A stretch of DNA of 64,000 nucleotides from Bernardetia sp. ABR2-2B (lineage in GTDB: Bacteria > Bacteroidota > Bacteroidia > Cytophagales > Bernardetiaceae), in the NCBI RefSeq assembly GCF_037126435.1, contig NZ_CP147020.1:3514001-3578000 (forward strand), in the 5' to 3' direction. The notes beneath the pieces are model-generated. The model saw only the letters and a program-made list of their open reading frames with translations. It did not search any database and had not been told where the DNA came from. Below, piece after piece: positions 37,874 through 47,743 of this stretch. Each line of letters opens with the position of its first letter. The stretch's first letter is position 1. The translations under genes were made by a program, and so were the position numbers.

Positions 37874-39415
37874 CTAAACAGGCTGTTTGAAAGGTAATCG
37901 TATCGTAAAAACAGAGCCTTTTCCGATTTCACTTTCTACACTAATAGTTCCGTGGTGTGCTTCCACCATAGATTTTACATAGCTAAGTCCTAATCCAAAT
38001 CCTTTTACATTGTGTACATTTCCTGTTGGTACTCGGTAAAATTTATCAAAAATCTTACTGACTACTTTTTTCGGAATCCCTTGTCCTTCATCAATAAATT
38101 TGATTTCAATTCCATTTGAAGTATTTTGAGTTTGTACTTCGATGCGTGGAACATTGGGCGAATATTTATTTGCATTATCTATCAAATTTGAAACAATGCT
38201 TGTGATATGCACTTGGTCGCCTTCTACAAGTGTTTGAGCTGCTCTCAAGTCTGTAAAAATTTTTCCTCCTCTATTTTCTACCTGTACGGCACTATTACGA
38301 ATTACCTTTTCGATAATTTGATGAATATCTAATGATTTGAAATTTAGCTTTAAATCTTTTCTATCTAGTTTTGCAGCTTGTAATACATTTTCTACCTGTG
38401 AGCTAAGTCGTTTGCTTTCGTCTGCAATTACTCCCAAATAACGATTTGTTTTTTCTGGATTTTGCTGAACACTAGAGTCTTGTAAAATCTCACGAGCAAG
38501 AGAAATAGTTGCGATAGGAGTTTTGAACTCATGAGTCATATTATTGATAAAGTCATTGGTGACTTCAGAGACTTTCTTCTGACGAATAATCGTATAAATT
38601 GCAGCAGCAAAACAAAGGATAATTACACCAATAAAAATAATTGAAGAAGATAATATCATTGCCATTTTACCTAAAATATATTTAGATTCAGTAGGAAAAT
38701 AGACACACAATAAGTTATCTGGATTACGCATATCATTTGGAAAAAGCTTGGTGCAATAGTTCGTTTCTACCAAACATTCGCTACTTGTAGAAGGAGAAGT
38801 AAAAAACCAACTTTTTTGAGAATGATTGAAAACAGCAAAATCATACTCTAATGTAATTCCTTTATTGTGCATTTCTTCTCTTAAAATAGAATCAATAACA
38901 GGGCGACTAGTACGTTGTTGAATTGGTTTTTCTTGATTTTGAAAAAATAATTTTTCAGCAATAACAGACAAAATTTGAGACCTATTTACCTTTCTGCGTT
39001 GTGTTTCTTCCCAAATCATTTTTGGGTCTCTTATGTCATACCTTTTCATTGGCTCAAGAATAATCTCTGTGCTTTGTTGGGTAGATGTTACTTCATTTTT
39101 TACTTTAAATTGAAGCTCATAAGTAAGTGCCGAGTTGGTTTTTTGCGCTCTTGTAATTGAATCTAACGTAGAAATAAGCTGTCCACTCATTTGGTCTGCA
39201 TTACTTTTCATTACATAAATGGCTTCATGTTTTTCCAAGCGAGTAGCTACTTTTTCAAGTGCTTGATGAACGTTTTGCTTGAAACGAGATTTATTGAGAT
39301 GAACTGTCGTGCTTATCCAATAAAATTGTAGCCCTATAAGTCCGAGCATTGCCAAACTCATCAGAGCTATAATATAACGTACTTGTTTTGCACCTATTAA
39401 TCCTTCTATTTTCAT
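37874..39415 (-). CDS. membrane sensor histidine kinase
   Basis: 513 residues. Membrane helices at about 14-34 and 252-275 enclose a periplasmic sensor of about 215 residues without a recognised fold. HisKA follows with the phospho-acceptor in NNMTHEFKTPIATISLA, then HATPase_c with NLIDNANKYSPN, DEGQGIPKKVVSKIFDKFYR and GFGLGLSYVK. This HEFKTP type usually pairs with an OmpR-family regulator, often encoded next door in Bacteroidetes, but no regulator gene is adjacent here. The signal is unknown. Confidence 0.92.
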   Translation of the reverse strand: MKIEGLIGAKQVRYIIALMSLAMLGLIGLQFYWISTTVHLNKSRFKQNVHQALEKVATRLEKHEAIYVMKSNADQMSGQLISTLDSITRAQKTNSALTYELQFKVKNEVTSTQQSTEIILEPMKRYDIRDPKMIWEETQRRKVNRSQILSVIAEKLFFQNQEKPIQQRTSRPVIDSILREEMHNKGITLEYDFAVFNHSQKSWFFTSPSTSSECLVETNYCTKLFPNDMRNPDNLLCVYFPTESKYILGKMAMILSSSIIFIGVIILCFAAAIYTIIRQKKVSEVTNDFINNMTHEFKTPIATISLAREILQDSSVQQNPEKTNRYLGVIADESKRLSSQVENVLQAAKLDRKDLKLNFKSLDIHQIIEKVIRNSAVQVENRGGKIFTDLRAAQTLVEGDQVHITSIVSNLIDNANKYSPNVPRIEVQTQNTSNGIEIKFIDEGQGIPKKVVSKIFDKFYRVPTGNVHNVKGFGLGLSYVKSMVEAHHGTISVESEIGKGSVFTIRLPFKQPV

Positions 39416-39686
39416 TTTATGTTTACTTTATTTTCCTCTTCGTTTTTATAGTACGATGTTGAGGGTAGGTAAATGTACTTTCAAATAAATCTATTTTTGA
39501 TTACAGAATATATCCTTATTGAATGAAGTTTATACTTTCAGTCTTTATTTTCTACGATGAATTTATACAAAATAAAGCAATCCCTATTCTTTAAAAATAC
39601 ACTTAACAAACTTTAACCCACTTACATTGAGGAGTTTAAGAGTATTTACGAAAAGAGGAATGAAAATTAGAAATTTTATGAAAATA

Positions 39687-40715
39687 TTACCCTACAATAT
39701 TAATTTCAGGTTCTATTTCTATTCCAAATTTATTAAAAACAGATTGTTGAATTTCTTTAGCTAGATTCCAAACTTCTTCTCCTTTTGCATTGCCATAGTT
39801 TACCAAAACGAGCGCCTGATTTTTGTGTGCGCCTGTATTTCCGACTACTTTTCCTTTCCAACCACACTTTTCTATAAGCCAACCAGCAGGAACTTTTGTT
39901 ATTTCATCAGAAATTGGATAACCAACAATAGCAGGAAACTCTTCTTTTAATTTTTCAAATTGATTACTCAGAATTTCAGGGTTTTTGAAAAAACTTCCTC
40001 CATTTCCAATCTCTTTTGGATTAGGTAATTTAGATTCTCTAATAGAAATAATTGCTTTGCTTATTTCTTGAATTGTTGGAGTATCATTTTCTAAGGCATC
40101 TTTAATTGCTCCATAAGACGTATTTAAGACATGGTTTTCTTTAGTTAGTCTAAATTCTACACCAATAATAATGTATTTATCTTTTGCTTCGTGTTTGAAA
40201 ATACTACTACGATAACCAAATTGACATTGTTTATTTGAAATCCAAAATTGCTTGTTTGTTTTCCTATCAATTACTTTTACTCGCTCCACAACATTGCGAA
40301 TCTCTACTCCATAAGCTCCAATATTTTGCATGGGTGCAGCTCCTACTGTTCCAGGGATAAGGGATAAGTTTTCTACGCCTCCATAATTATTTTCCAAGCA
40401 AAAAAGCACGAAATTATGCCAGTTTTCACCTGCTGATACATAAAGAGTAATGTCTTTTTCATTCTCTTTTACTTTTTCTATTCCTGTAATAGAATTTTTG
40501 ATTATTAATCCGTCAAAATCTTTTAAAAACAGAACATTACTTCCTCCTCCCAAAATAAAAATAGATGGAAACTTCGGCTGTTCTGCTTTTACCATTTCCA
40601 AAATATTTAGGAGCTGCTCAACTGTTTTTACTTCTACAAAACTTTTGGCTGTGCAGTCTATGCCAAATGTATTGTACGGTTTTAAAGAGATATTTTGTAG
40701 AATTTGAGATTTCAT
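39687..40715 (-). CDS. murB: UDP-N-acetylenolpyruvoylglucosamine reductase
   Basis: FAD enzyme that reduces UDP-GlcNAc-enolpyruvate to UDP-MurNAc in peptidoglycan synthesis. 342 residues, type I (E. coli-like) length. FAD-binding segment ILGGGSNVLF, then SLIPGTVGAAPMQNIGAYG, CQFGYRSSIF with the substrate-binding Tyr-Arg, GNGGSFFKNP with the catalytic Ser, and AGWLIEKCGWKG. A REP-like hairpin at 40733-40750 lies only 17 bp before the start codon in the leader. The gene stands alone, away from other mur genes. Confidence 0.96.
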   Translation of the reverse strand: MKSQILQNISLKPYNTFGIDCTAKSFVEVKTVEQLLNILEMVKAEQPKFPSIFILGGGSNVLFLKDFDGLIIKNSITGIEKVKENEKDITLYVSAGENWHNFVLFCLENNYGGVENLSLIPGTVGAAPMQNIGAYGVEIRNVVERVKVIDRKTNKQFWISNKQCQFGYRSSIFKHEAKDKYIIIGVEFRLTKENHVLNTSYGAIKDALENDTPTIQEISKAIISIRESKLPNPKEIGNGGSFFKNPEILSNQFEKLKEEFPAIVGYPISDEITKVPAGWLIEKCGWKGKVVGNTGAHKNQALVLVNYGNAKGEEVWNLAKEIQQSVFNKFGIEIEPEINIVG

Positions 40716-40732
40716 TCTTTTTATTTTGTATC

Positions 40733-40938
40733 GCTCGTGAGGACACGAGCAATGATTAATTTTTATTTTAATAATATATATTACAATATGAATGTCATTT
40801 ATAAAATCTAAAATAGTCCTTTCCTAGCAATAAAGTTGCGTAATCTTCGTAGAATAGTGATAAAAATGAATTTCAAAAGCTACAGAGTAGCATAAATTTA
40901 TTATGAGCTTTACCGTTACTTGTGTCCTCACGAGCAAC
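40733..40938. repeat. inverted pair of REP-like palindromes
   Basis: The hairpin GCTCGTG-AGGA-CACGAGC (40733-40750) and CTTGTG-TCCT-CACGAG (40919-40934) share a 14-bp inverted match: 40733-40746 is the reverse complement of 40922-40935. The second is preceded by CCGTTA, as the 10329 palindrome is by CCGTTG. About 170 bp of AT-rich DNA without a gene lie between them, in the upstream region of murB. Confidence 0.6.
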
Positions 40939-41049
40939 TGATAGACACAAAAGTACAAAACAAAAAACCACTACCTCAAAAAAGTAGTGGTTTTTCTATT
41001 CACTAAAACAAAATCAAAAATGAAAAATCTAATCTTACAAGTTCTTTTT

Positions 41050-41718
41050 TTACTCTTCTTCTACTAGAAGTGATTCTGCTTCCTCTTTCGAAAGCACATC
41101 TGTAAATTTTTCTATATCTCCAGCTCCTTGGCGAAGCAAAATAATAGTATCTTCAATACAACGAATAACCGTAGAAGCCTCAATTTCTCCCATTCCTGCA
41201 TCAATAACTAAATCTACTTGATGCTCATATTCTTCTTTCATGAGTGACGGGTCTGTCATTGGTTTACCTTCTTTGTCATAAAGAGAAGTAGTTACGATAG
41301 GGTTTCCTAATTCTTGTACAATCATTCTAGGAATTTTGTGGTCAGGAACACGAATACCTACTTGGTTTTTCTTTACTCCACCTACTTTGGGTACTTTATT
41401 ACTTGAATCTAAAATAAAAGTAAATGCCCCCGGTAGAGCTTTTTTCATTACTTTAAAGACATGATTGCTTACTCTATGAGCGTACAAACTAATATCACTC
41501 AAATCATAACAAATGAAAGAAAGGTGCATTTTTTTAGGGTCAATTCCCTTAATTTTACAGACTTTTTCAACAGCTTTTGTATTTGTAAAATCACAACCTA
41601 TTCCATAAACTGTATCAGTAGGATAAATAATTACACCACCATTTTTTAACGTTTCGACCACCTTTTGAATCTTACTTTCTTGTGGATTATCTGGGTGTAT
41701 TTTGAGGAGTTCTGCCAT
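41050..41718 (-). CDS. Sua5/YciO/YrdC family protein, YciO type
   Basis: 222 residues. The family makes threonylcarbamoyl-AMP for the t6A37 modification of ANN-decoding tRNAs. KNGGVIIYPTDTVYGIGCD is the conserved ATP/threonine-binding start, followed by FICYDLSDISLYA, LPGAFTFIL, VGIRVPDH, VTTSL and VDLVIDAG. The block ICYDLSDIS and the overall order resemble YciO more than TsaC, and the C-terminal Sua5 domain is absent. YciO of E. coli has only weak synthase activity, so whether this is the main t6A enzyme depends on other copies in the genome. Confidence 0.88.
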   Translation of the reverse strand: MAELLKIHPDNPQESKIQKVVETLKNGGVIIYPTDTVYGIGCDFTNTKAVEKVCKIKGIDPKKMHLSFICYDLSDISLYAHRVSNHVFKVMKKALPGAFTFILDSSNKVPKVGGVKKNQVGIRVPDHKIPRMIVQELGNPIVTTSLYDKEGKPMTDPSLMKEEYEHQVDLVIDAGMGEIEASTVIRCIEDTIILLRQGAGDIEKFTDVLSKEEAESLLVEEE

Positions 41719-42181
41719 ACTATTTTAATAACTTTTAGTAAAAAATAAACTTCTTTTATTATTAATAAATAAAAAATAAGAAGTTTTTAAATATAAGTAT
41801 AATTTTATTTCATTCAAAATAAAAAAATACTCAATTGTCATTTTAGGCTTTATTTTTTTAATGAGTAGTGAGGGTATAAAATCTTTTTAAAAACTCAACA
41901 TATCATTTCTAAAATAATATTGAGTTTCTATAAAAATAGATGCTTTATTACTTACTCTATCCAATAATACATAATTTCTTTGTGTGTTGCAAGATTTTTA
42001 TATAAATACTTTTGAGTTTTTATAAAAAAGCCAAATACTATTCTGCATACATACTATTTGCCAAGAATATATACATAACCAAACTCATAACTAGCTCATA
42101 AAAAATAGATGTGATACTATCCACTATTATAATCGTATGCTAGAAAATTATTGAAACAATTGATTGGGTAAATTGAAAGTA

Positions 42182-42342
42182 AGAGCTTGTTCAAAATTAT
42201 TTCTTTGAGCTACAAATGGTAAATTTCAGCCTATATCTGCGTTATTTTTTCATTAAATAGCTCACTACTCTCCTCAAAAATGCCTTGATAAGTCAAAAAT
42301 TTTCTCATTTTCACTAGTAAAACAAAAATCTAAACAAGCTCT
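42182..42342. mobile_element. MITE-like element, 161 bp
   Basis: Terminal inverted repeats AGAGCTTGTT (42182-42191) and AACAAGCTCT (42333-42342) bound 141 bp of non-coding DNA. No transposase is encoded. The target duplication cannot be defined beyond one or two bases. The class is inferred from end structure and size only. Confidence 0.5.
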
Positions 42343-42506
42343 AAGCTTTGTATGACCTTTGAAATATTGTTTTGATAAATAATAAATTTATTTAAACTTT
42401 TTTTGAAACTGATGCAACCATATTGCCTACTTAGTGGGTCATAGAAATAGAAGAGCAAAACTATCTGTTTTGAATCCTTCTAACTTACAACCTAACAATT
42501 CCTAAC

Positions 42507-42541
42507 AACTTCCTAAATGATAGATTTAGGAAGTTTGTTTT
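42507..42541 (+). terminator. strong orphan hairpin/terminator
   Basis: AACTTCCTAAAT (42507-42518) pairs perfectly with ATTTAGGAAGTT (42524-42535), followed by TGTTTT. No plus-strand gene precedes it within 2.5 kb, so it may end an unannotated small RNA. Confidence 0.6.
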
Positions 42542-42695
42542 AAAAAGAGAAAGTTAGAATAAGGTCTGTAAGAAGTTAATACTTGATACTTCAATATCTA
42601 TTATCAAAATAGAATTTATATATAAAAATCTTTTGTTGGCTATGTCGTTTTTTCTACGGAGAAAATTACAGTAGCCATAGTTAGTGAGTAGTGGG

Positions 42696-42731
42696 AGATG
42701 ATGCAGCCTTTGGAAGTATCATCTTTTTTTT
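42696..42731 (+). terminator. second orphan plus-strand terminator
   Basis: AGATGAT pairs with ATCATCT around a 15-nt loop and is followed by a run of T. It again has no gene upstream on its strand. Confidence 0.55.
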
Positions 42732-42743
42732 GTGCGTTGAAAT

Positions 42744-42778
42744 AAAAAAGCCCATTTATTAAATAATAAATGAGCTTT
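42744..42778 (-). terminator. terminator of the TPR gene
   Basis: AAAGCCCATTTATTA pairs with TAATAAATGAGCTTT (one mismatch); on the minus strand a T run follows. It lies 30 bp after the TPR stop codon. Confidence 0.75.
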
Positions 42779-42808
42779 CATTGATTTATATAAAGAATCT
42801 AAAAGACT

Positions 42809-44017
42809 TTATTTTTTTGCGTCTATTTTTTTCTTCATTAGTTTTGCATTCTCTGTATCGTCTTTCATAGTATATAAATCTTTCAATATATTGTAAAGCG
42901 TTATATCCTCATCATTGATTTCGATTGCTTTTTTCGCATAATTAATAGATTGTTCTGCATCTTCTAAAATAGGTTTCATTTTCTGATGTTCAGGTTCTTG
43001 TTCTTCTACTTCTAGTTTGTTATATACATCTGCAGCTCGTCTATAATAATTGATAGCTAATGCAAAAGTAGCATCATAATCTTGAGGGTCTAGCTCTAAG
43101 ACTTTTTTATAGTATTCTGCTGACTCTTTAGGTTGCCCTTCACTCTGATACATAATAGCGATATTTGTCAGAGTTTTTGTGCTAGGCTCTATTTCATTAG
43201 CTTTCTTTAATAACTCAATTGCTTTTGTGTAATCCTTTCGTTTTATATATACATCGGCAATATTAGTAACAAAGTAAGTCTCTTTTGGAAAGCGTTCTGC
43301 TCCTTTTTCTAATATTCTAAGAAAATTTGTACTATCTTCTAACTGATAGTAAGAATAAGCAGCTGATTGATAGGCTTCCATAGCACCTGTGTACTCGTCC
43401 ATGTCTCCAAGTTGTTCGTAATACTTAGCTGCCTCACCAAACTTTTCAGACTTGTTAGCAAAATAACCTGTATAAATTAGGTTGGTTGTATCACTAGAAA
43501 CATAGGTAGCGAGAGGTAACATTGTTACATAAGCACTCTCAAAATCTTCTGCATCTTGATATTTCTGTACTTTAGTTAAAATGGCATTTTTCAGACGTGC
43601 CTGTAAGCCTGTTTCCATTCCTAAATCACTCTGAAAAACAGGGTCTTCTATTCGTTTTGTATATTTATCTTTTCCTTCTGCTTTTTCCATTTCTAAAGCT
43701 TTCTCAATAGAAGCAAATGCACTATCTATTGGGTTTTCTACAAGAGCAGCTACTTCTTCGTCTTCTAAACCTGCTTCATAAATTGCTGTAAAAACCTTTG
43801 CTCTTACATAATATGTTTTAGCTTTATCTTTTGTTTTTTTGTGGTAAGTAGCCTGACGAACTTTCTCTAATGCCTTTTCATATTTTGCTTCGTTAGGGCT
43901 AACATAAAATTCTGCATTAATAAGCGCACCGTTTTGTGCAAAAGCTCCATTTGCAATAAGCGAACCAGCTGCAAATACAGTTCCTGCTACTATTGATTTT
44001 ATTATTGACTTTGTCAT
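42809..44017 (-). CDS. periplasmic TPR repeat protein
   Basis: 402 residues with a signal peptide (about 1-27, ending GAFAQ). At least seven TPR or TPR-like units follow, such as ALVENPIDSAFASIEKALEM, FGEAAKYYEQLGDMDEYTG, TKAIELLKKANEIEPSTKT, ESAEYYKKVLELDPQDYDA and INYAKKAIEINDEDI. No enzymatic domain. Such proteins usually hold together envelope or secretion complexes. It follows gyrA on the same strand after 164 bp, with a terminator-like hairpin between, so it is probably transcribed separately. Confidence 0.85.
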   Translation of the reverse strand: MTKSIIKSIVAGTVFAAGSLIANGAFAQNGALINAEFYVSPNEAKYEKALEKVRQATYHKKTKDKAKTYYVRAKVFTAIYEAGLEDEEVAALVENPIDSAFASIEKALEMEKAEGKDKYTKRIEDPVFQSDLGMETGLQARLKNAILTKVQKYQDAEDFESAYVTMLPLATYVSSDTTNLIYTGYFANKSEKFGEAAKYYEQLGDMDEYTGAMEAYQSAAYSYYQLEDSTNFLRILEKGAERFPKETYFVTNIADVYIKRKDYTKAIELLKKANEIEPSTKTLTNIAIMYQSEGQPKESAEYYKKVLELDPQDYDATFALAINYYRRAADVYNKLEVEEQEPEHQKMKPILEDAEQSINYAKKAIEINDEDITLYNILKDLYTMKDDTENAKLMKKKIDAKK

Positions 44018-44093
44018 TGTATAAAATGAGTTTGAATTATTGGATTATTACAACTCAGAAATAAGTGTAATAGTATTTTAAAATTAATTTTTA

Positions 44094-44150
44094 TAAAAAA
44101 TAGAAGTTCCATTTTCTAGTATAAAAATATACGACAAAAATAGAACTTCT
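44094..44150 (-). terminator. terminator-like hairpin after gyrA
   Basis: AGAAGTTC (44102-44109) pairs with GAACTTCT (44143-44150) across a long loop; on the minus strand a T run follows the stem. Confidence 0.5.
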
Positions 44151-44181
44151 AAAGGTATTGCAACTATAATGCAAAAAAAAA

Positions 44182-46866
44182 TTATTCTACATCATCTGTA
44201 TTTTCGTCAGTTGTTGTATCATTGTTTTCAGGGTGATTTCCATTAGCTGAGTTATCTGCTTCGTTAGCAAGGTTTGAAGAAACTTCTCCATCTGGATTTT
44301 CCATTCCTTCGTCTAATATAGTTTCGTCTAATTCTTCTTCTATATGTTCAATTTTGGCAACAGAAGCAATTTCATCTCCTGCAGCTAAATTAATCAAACG
44401 AACGCCTTGTGTAGCACGTCCCATAGTACGAAGTTCGGAAACAGCAAAGCGAATCATAACTCCTGACTTTCTACTAATCATCAAATGGTCGGTATCAATT
44501 ACTTCTTTGATAGCAATCAAACTACCTGTTTTTTCTGTAATTTTGAGTGTTGTAACTCCTTTTCCACCACGTTTGATAACTCTATAATCTTCTATATCAG
44601 AGCGTTTTCCATAACCTTTTTCAGAAACAACTAAAAGATTTGAATCTGGACGGTTCAAACAAACCATTCCAATTACTTCATCGCCTTCTTTTACAGAAAT
44701 TCCACGAACTCCTGATGCTGTTCTTCCCATCGTACGTACTTGCGTTTCATTAAAACGAATAGCACGACCCGAACCAACAGCCATAATAATTTCGTTGCTT
44801 CCATCTGTCAGACGAACATCTAAAAGAGCATCGCCTTCATTGATGGTAATGGCATTGATTCCTCCTTGGCGTGGACGAGAATAGGCTTCCAAAATAGTCT
44901 TTTTGATTTGACCTTTTTTGGTACAGAAAATTAGATTGTTATTATTGATATAATCTTCATCTTTGAAGTTTCTGACATTGATGACTGCCTGTACTTTTTC
45001 GCCAGACTCAATATTGATAAGGTTTTGAAGAGGACGACCTTTTGATGTCTTTGAGCCTTCTGGAATAGCATATACTTTTTGCCAATATACTTTGCCGTGG
45101 TCAGTAAAAATCAATAAGTAATTGTGTGTAGAAGCTACAAATAAATGTTCTGCAAAGTCGTCTGCTTTTGTAGTTGCTCCTTTTGAGCCTTTTCCACCAC
45201 GAGCTTGTGATTTGTATTCAGATAAAGAAGTACGTTTGATATAGCCTTCATTTGAAATAGTAATTACCATTTCTTCTTCGGCAATCAAATCTTCAATATC
45301 AATATCTTCTGCGCTATGAACGATTTGAGTTCTGCGCTCATCACCATATTTTTCTTTAAGTTCAAGTAATTCATTCGTAATAATTTCCATACGACGCTCT
45401 ACTCTAGCCAAAATATCTTCGTAATCCTCAACAGTAAGAACTAATTGGTCGTGTTCGTTTTGTATTTTATTACGCTCCAATCCTGTAAGACGTTGAAGGC
45501 GCATTCCCAAAATTTCTTTTGCTTGAATTTCTGAAAAATCAAATACAAAACCTTCTGGAACAGTAATATCTTTAAAGAAACGACTTTCCGTATTCATTTG
45601 TCCTTGTGCTGTCAAAATATTTCTTGCTTCTTCTGCATCTTTTGAGCTACGAATAGTTGCAATTACTAAATCAATTACATCAAGAGCTTTTAAAAGACCT
45701 TCTAAAATATGAAGACGCTTTTTAGCTTCTCTAAGGTCGTATTCTGTTCTACGAACAACAATTTCGTGTCTGTGTTCGACGTAATAACTTATTAAATCTC
45801 TAAGATTACAGATTCTTGGACGACCTTTTACTAGCGCAACATTATTTACACTAAACGAAGTTTGAAGTCCTGTATATTTGAAAAGTTGATTCAAGACTAC
45901 ATTTGCCATTGCATCACGCTTGATATCATAAACGATACGCAATCCTTTTCTATCTGATTCGTCTCTGATAGCAGAAATTCCTTCAATACGCTTTTCATTT
46001 ACCATTGCAGCCGTTTTTTCAATCAGCGTTGCTTTGTTGGTTTGATAAGGAACTTCGGTTACGATAATCTGCTCACGGTTATTTTTGTCTGTATGAATAG
46101 TTGCAACGGCACGCATCACAATTCTTCCACGACCTGTTTCTAATGCTTTCTTTACACCTGTGTAGCCATAAATAATTCCTCCTGTTGGAAAATCGGGAGC
46201 AGTTACGAATTTTGTCAGTTCTTCAACGGTTATTTCTGGGTTTTTGATGTATTCAATTATTCCATCAATGACTTCTGTAAGGTTGTGAGGCGCCATGTTG
46301 GTTGCCATTCCGACAGCAATACCAGCCGAACCATTGACCAAAAGATTAGGTAATTTTCCTGGTAAAACAGAAGGTTCTGTCAATGAATCATCAAAGTTTG
46401 GAATAAAATCCACTACTTCTTTGTTCAAATCTGCCAACATTTCTTCTGCTAGGCGTTGCATTCTAGCTTCTGTATAACGCATTGCTGCAGCATTATCGCC
46501 ATCAATAGAACCAAAATTTCCCTGTCCATCAACGAGCATATAACGAAGCGACCATTCTTGCGCCATTCTGACCATCGTTTCATAAACTGATGAATCGCCG
46601 TGAGGGTGATACTTACCCAAAACCTCACCCACAATACGAGCCGATTTTTTGTGTGCCTTATTGTGATAAACTCCCAAATCTGACATTCCGTACAAAACTC
46701 TACGGTGTACGGGCTTCAAGCCATCACGAACATCAGGTAAAGCACGAGAAACAATAACAGACATCGAATAATCAATGTATGCCGTTCGCATTTCGTCTTC
46801 AATACTTACAGGAATGATATTATCATTTCCATCATCTAGTAGCTCATCATTTTCTATATCTGCCAT
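44182..46866 (-). CDS. gyrA: DNA gyrase subunit A
   Basis: The breakage-reunion subunit of gyrase, which introduces negative supercoils with GyrB. 894 residues. Catalytic Tyr131 lies in [10 protein letters not shown]. The quinolone-determining region [17 protein letters not shown] has Ser92 and Glu96 at the positions of E. coli Ser83 and Asp87, the usual sensitive-type residues. The C-terminal pinwheel domain carries the GyrA box QARGGKG, which distinguishes it from ParC. The last 60 residues are an acidic, Asn/Glu-rich tail. gyrB is not in the window. Confidence 0.97.
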   Translation of the reverse strand: MADIENDELLDDGNDNIIPVSIEDEMRTAYIDYSMSVIVSRALPDVRDGLKPVHRRVLYGMSDLGVYHNKAHKKSARIVGEVLGKYHPHGDSSVYETMVRMAQEWSLRYMLVDGQGNFGSIDGDNAAAMRYTEARMQRLAEEMLADLNKEVVDFIPNFDDSLTEPSVLPGKLPNLLVNGSAGIAVGMATNMAPHNLTEVIDGIIEYIKNPEITVEELTKFVTAPDFPTGGIIYGYTGVKKALETGRGRIVMRAVATIHTDKNNREQIIVTEVPYQTNKATLIEKTAAMVNEKRIEGISAIRDESDRKGLRIVYDIKRDAMANVVLNQLFKYTGLQTSFSVNNVALVKGRPRICNLRDLISYYVEHRHEIVVRRTEYDLREAKKRLHILEGLLKALDVIDLVIATIRSSKDAEEARNILTAQGQMNTESRFFKDITVPEGFVFDFSEIQAKEILGMRLQRLTGLERNKIQNEHDQLVLTVEDYEDILARVERRMEIITNELLELKEKYGDERRTQIVHSAEDIDIEDLIAEEEMVITISNEGYIKRTSLSEYKSQARGGKGSKGATTKADDFAEHLFVASTHNYLLIFTDHGKVYWQKVYAIPEGSKTSKGRPLQNLINIESGEKVQAVINVRNFKDEDYINNNNLIFCTKKGQIKKTILEAYSRPRQGGINAITINEGDALLDVRLTDGSNEIIMAVGSGRAIRFNETQVRTMGRTASGVRGISVKEGDEVIGMVCLNRPDSNLLVVSEKGYGKRSDIEDYRVIKRGGKGVTTLKITEKTGSLIAIKEVIDTDHLMISRKSGVMIRFAVSELRTMGRATQGVRLINLAAGDEIASVAKIEHIEEELDETILDEGMENPDGEVSSNLANEADNSANGNHPENNDTTTDENTDDVE

Positions 46867-47238
46867 ATATTATCTAGTATAAAACTATATTAAATTGAAA
46901 TTCCTTCTGTAACCGTCGTTGAGGTTCAAACCGTCAATGAGGTTTTTCTAAATTGCTTTTTAGGCTAAAATTTTGATAAAATCTCCTTCAAAAACAACTC
47001 TGCAAGATACAAAAAAATAGGGAGTTTAACAACGTTTTTTAGCGTTTAGAAGCCTCATTATAGTAAGATTAATAAAACAGATTGAGATAAATTTTTCACT
47101 CAAAAACTAAACTATCAAACTTACTTATTAGTTATAGATTCTAATTACTGACTATTTTTAGTGTAACTACATAAAAATTGTACACAAAGCCCAAAATCAG
47201 CTTTTTATTCTCTTATCAACCTTCTTAATAACTCAATT
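46867..47238. other. 372-bp gap upstream of gyrA
   Basis: Divergent promoter region of gyrA and the STAS-like gene. At 46911-46942 a short direct repeat occurs: CCGTCGTTGAGG then CCGTCAATGAGG, similar to the CCGTT...starts of the REP-like palindromes. No gene is visible. Confidence 0.5.
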
Positions 47239-47676
47239 ATGCAAACACTAAAAAATTCTGATGAAAAAGTGTTTTATGAATCTCATATGGATACTAAATT
47301 AAATTGTATTTATTCTACTTGGCTTGGCTACGTAAATTTGAATAGTGTAAAGTCAGGCTGTTTGGTCGGTTTGGATTTGATTAAAGAAACCAACTGTCCA
47401 TATATTATTAATGACAATACTGATTTGATAGGCCCTTGGCAACAAGCCAATGAATGGATACAGGAATTTTGGATGCCAAAAGCAATTGAAGCAGGTCTGC
47501 GTTACATGGCTCACGTTACATCTCCAGATATTTTTGGAAAACTTTCAGCAAAAGATTTAGAGAAAAAAGCAGCAGGTATTTTTACGATGCGTTTGTTTTC
47601 AACGAAAGAACAAGCCAGTGAGTGGATACGAGAATGTCAAGAAAAAGATAGTGAAACCGAAATGGGAAGAGAATAA
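47239..47676 (+). CDS. STAS/SpoIIAA-like domain protein
   Basis: 145 residues, cytosolic. An alpha/beta pattern with DTKLNCIYSTWLGYV near the start, a central YIINDNTDLIGPWQQANEW and a C-terminal FTMRLFSTKEQASEWIREC fits the SpoIIAA-like (STAS-related) proteins found widely in Cytophagales, which I know only as small proteins of unknown role. The fold assignment rests on the pattern alone. The gene overlaps a longer reading of the next frame, but that gene probably starts at 47744, leaving 67 bp between them. Confidence 0.65.
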   Translation: MQTLKNSDEKVFYESHMDTKLNCIYSTWLGYVNLNSVKSGCLVGLDLIKETNCPYIINDNTDLIGPWQQANEWIQEFWMPKAIEAGLRYMAHVTSPDIFGKLSAKDLEKKAAGIFTMRLFSTKEQASEWIRECQEKDSETEMGRE

Positions 47677-47743
47677 TTATGTGTTTAACGCATTGATTAT
47701 CATTAACTTAGTTATTAAAAAAAACGCTAAAATTATTTTTCGA

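Larger units (their letters stand above)
41719..42808. other. 1.1-kb gene-free region
   Basis: Very AT-rich, with stops in all frames. It holds a MITE-like element (42182-42342), two plus-strand terminator-like hairpins without a gene before them (42507-42541 and 42696-42731), and the terminator of the downstream TPR gene. The rest (41719-42180) shows nothing clear. Confidence 0.6.
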
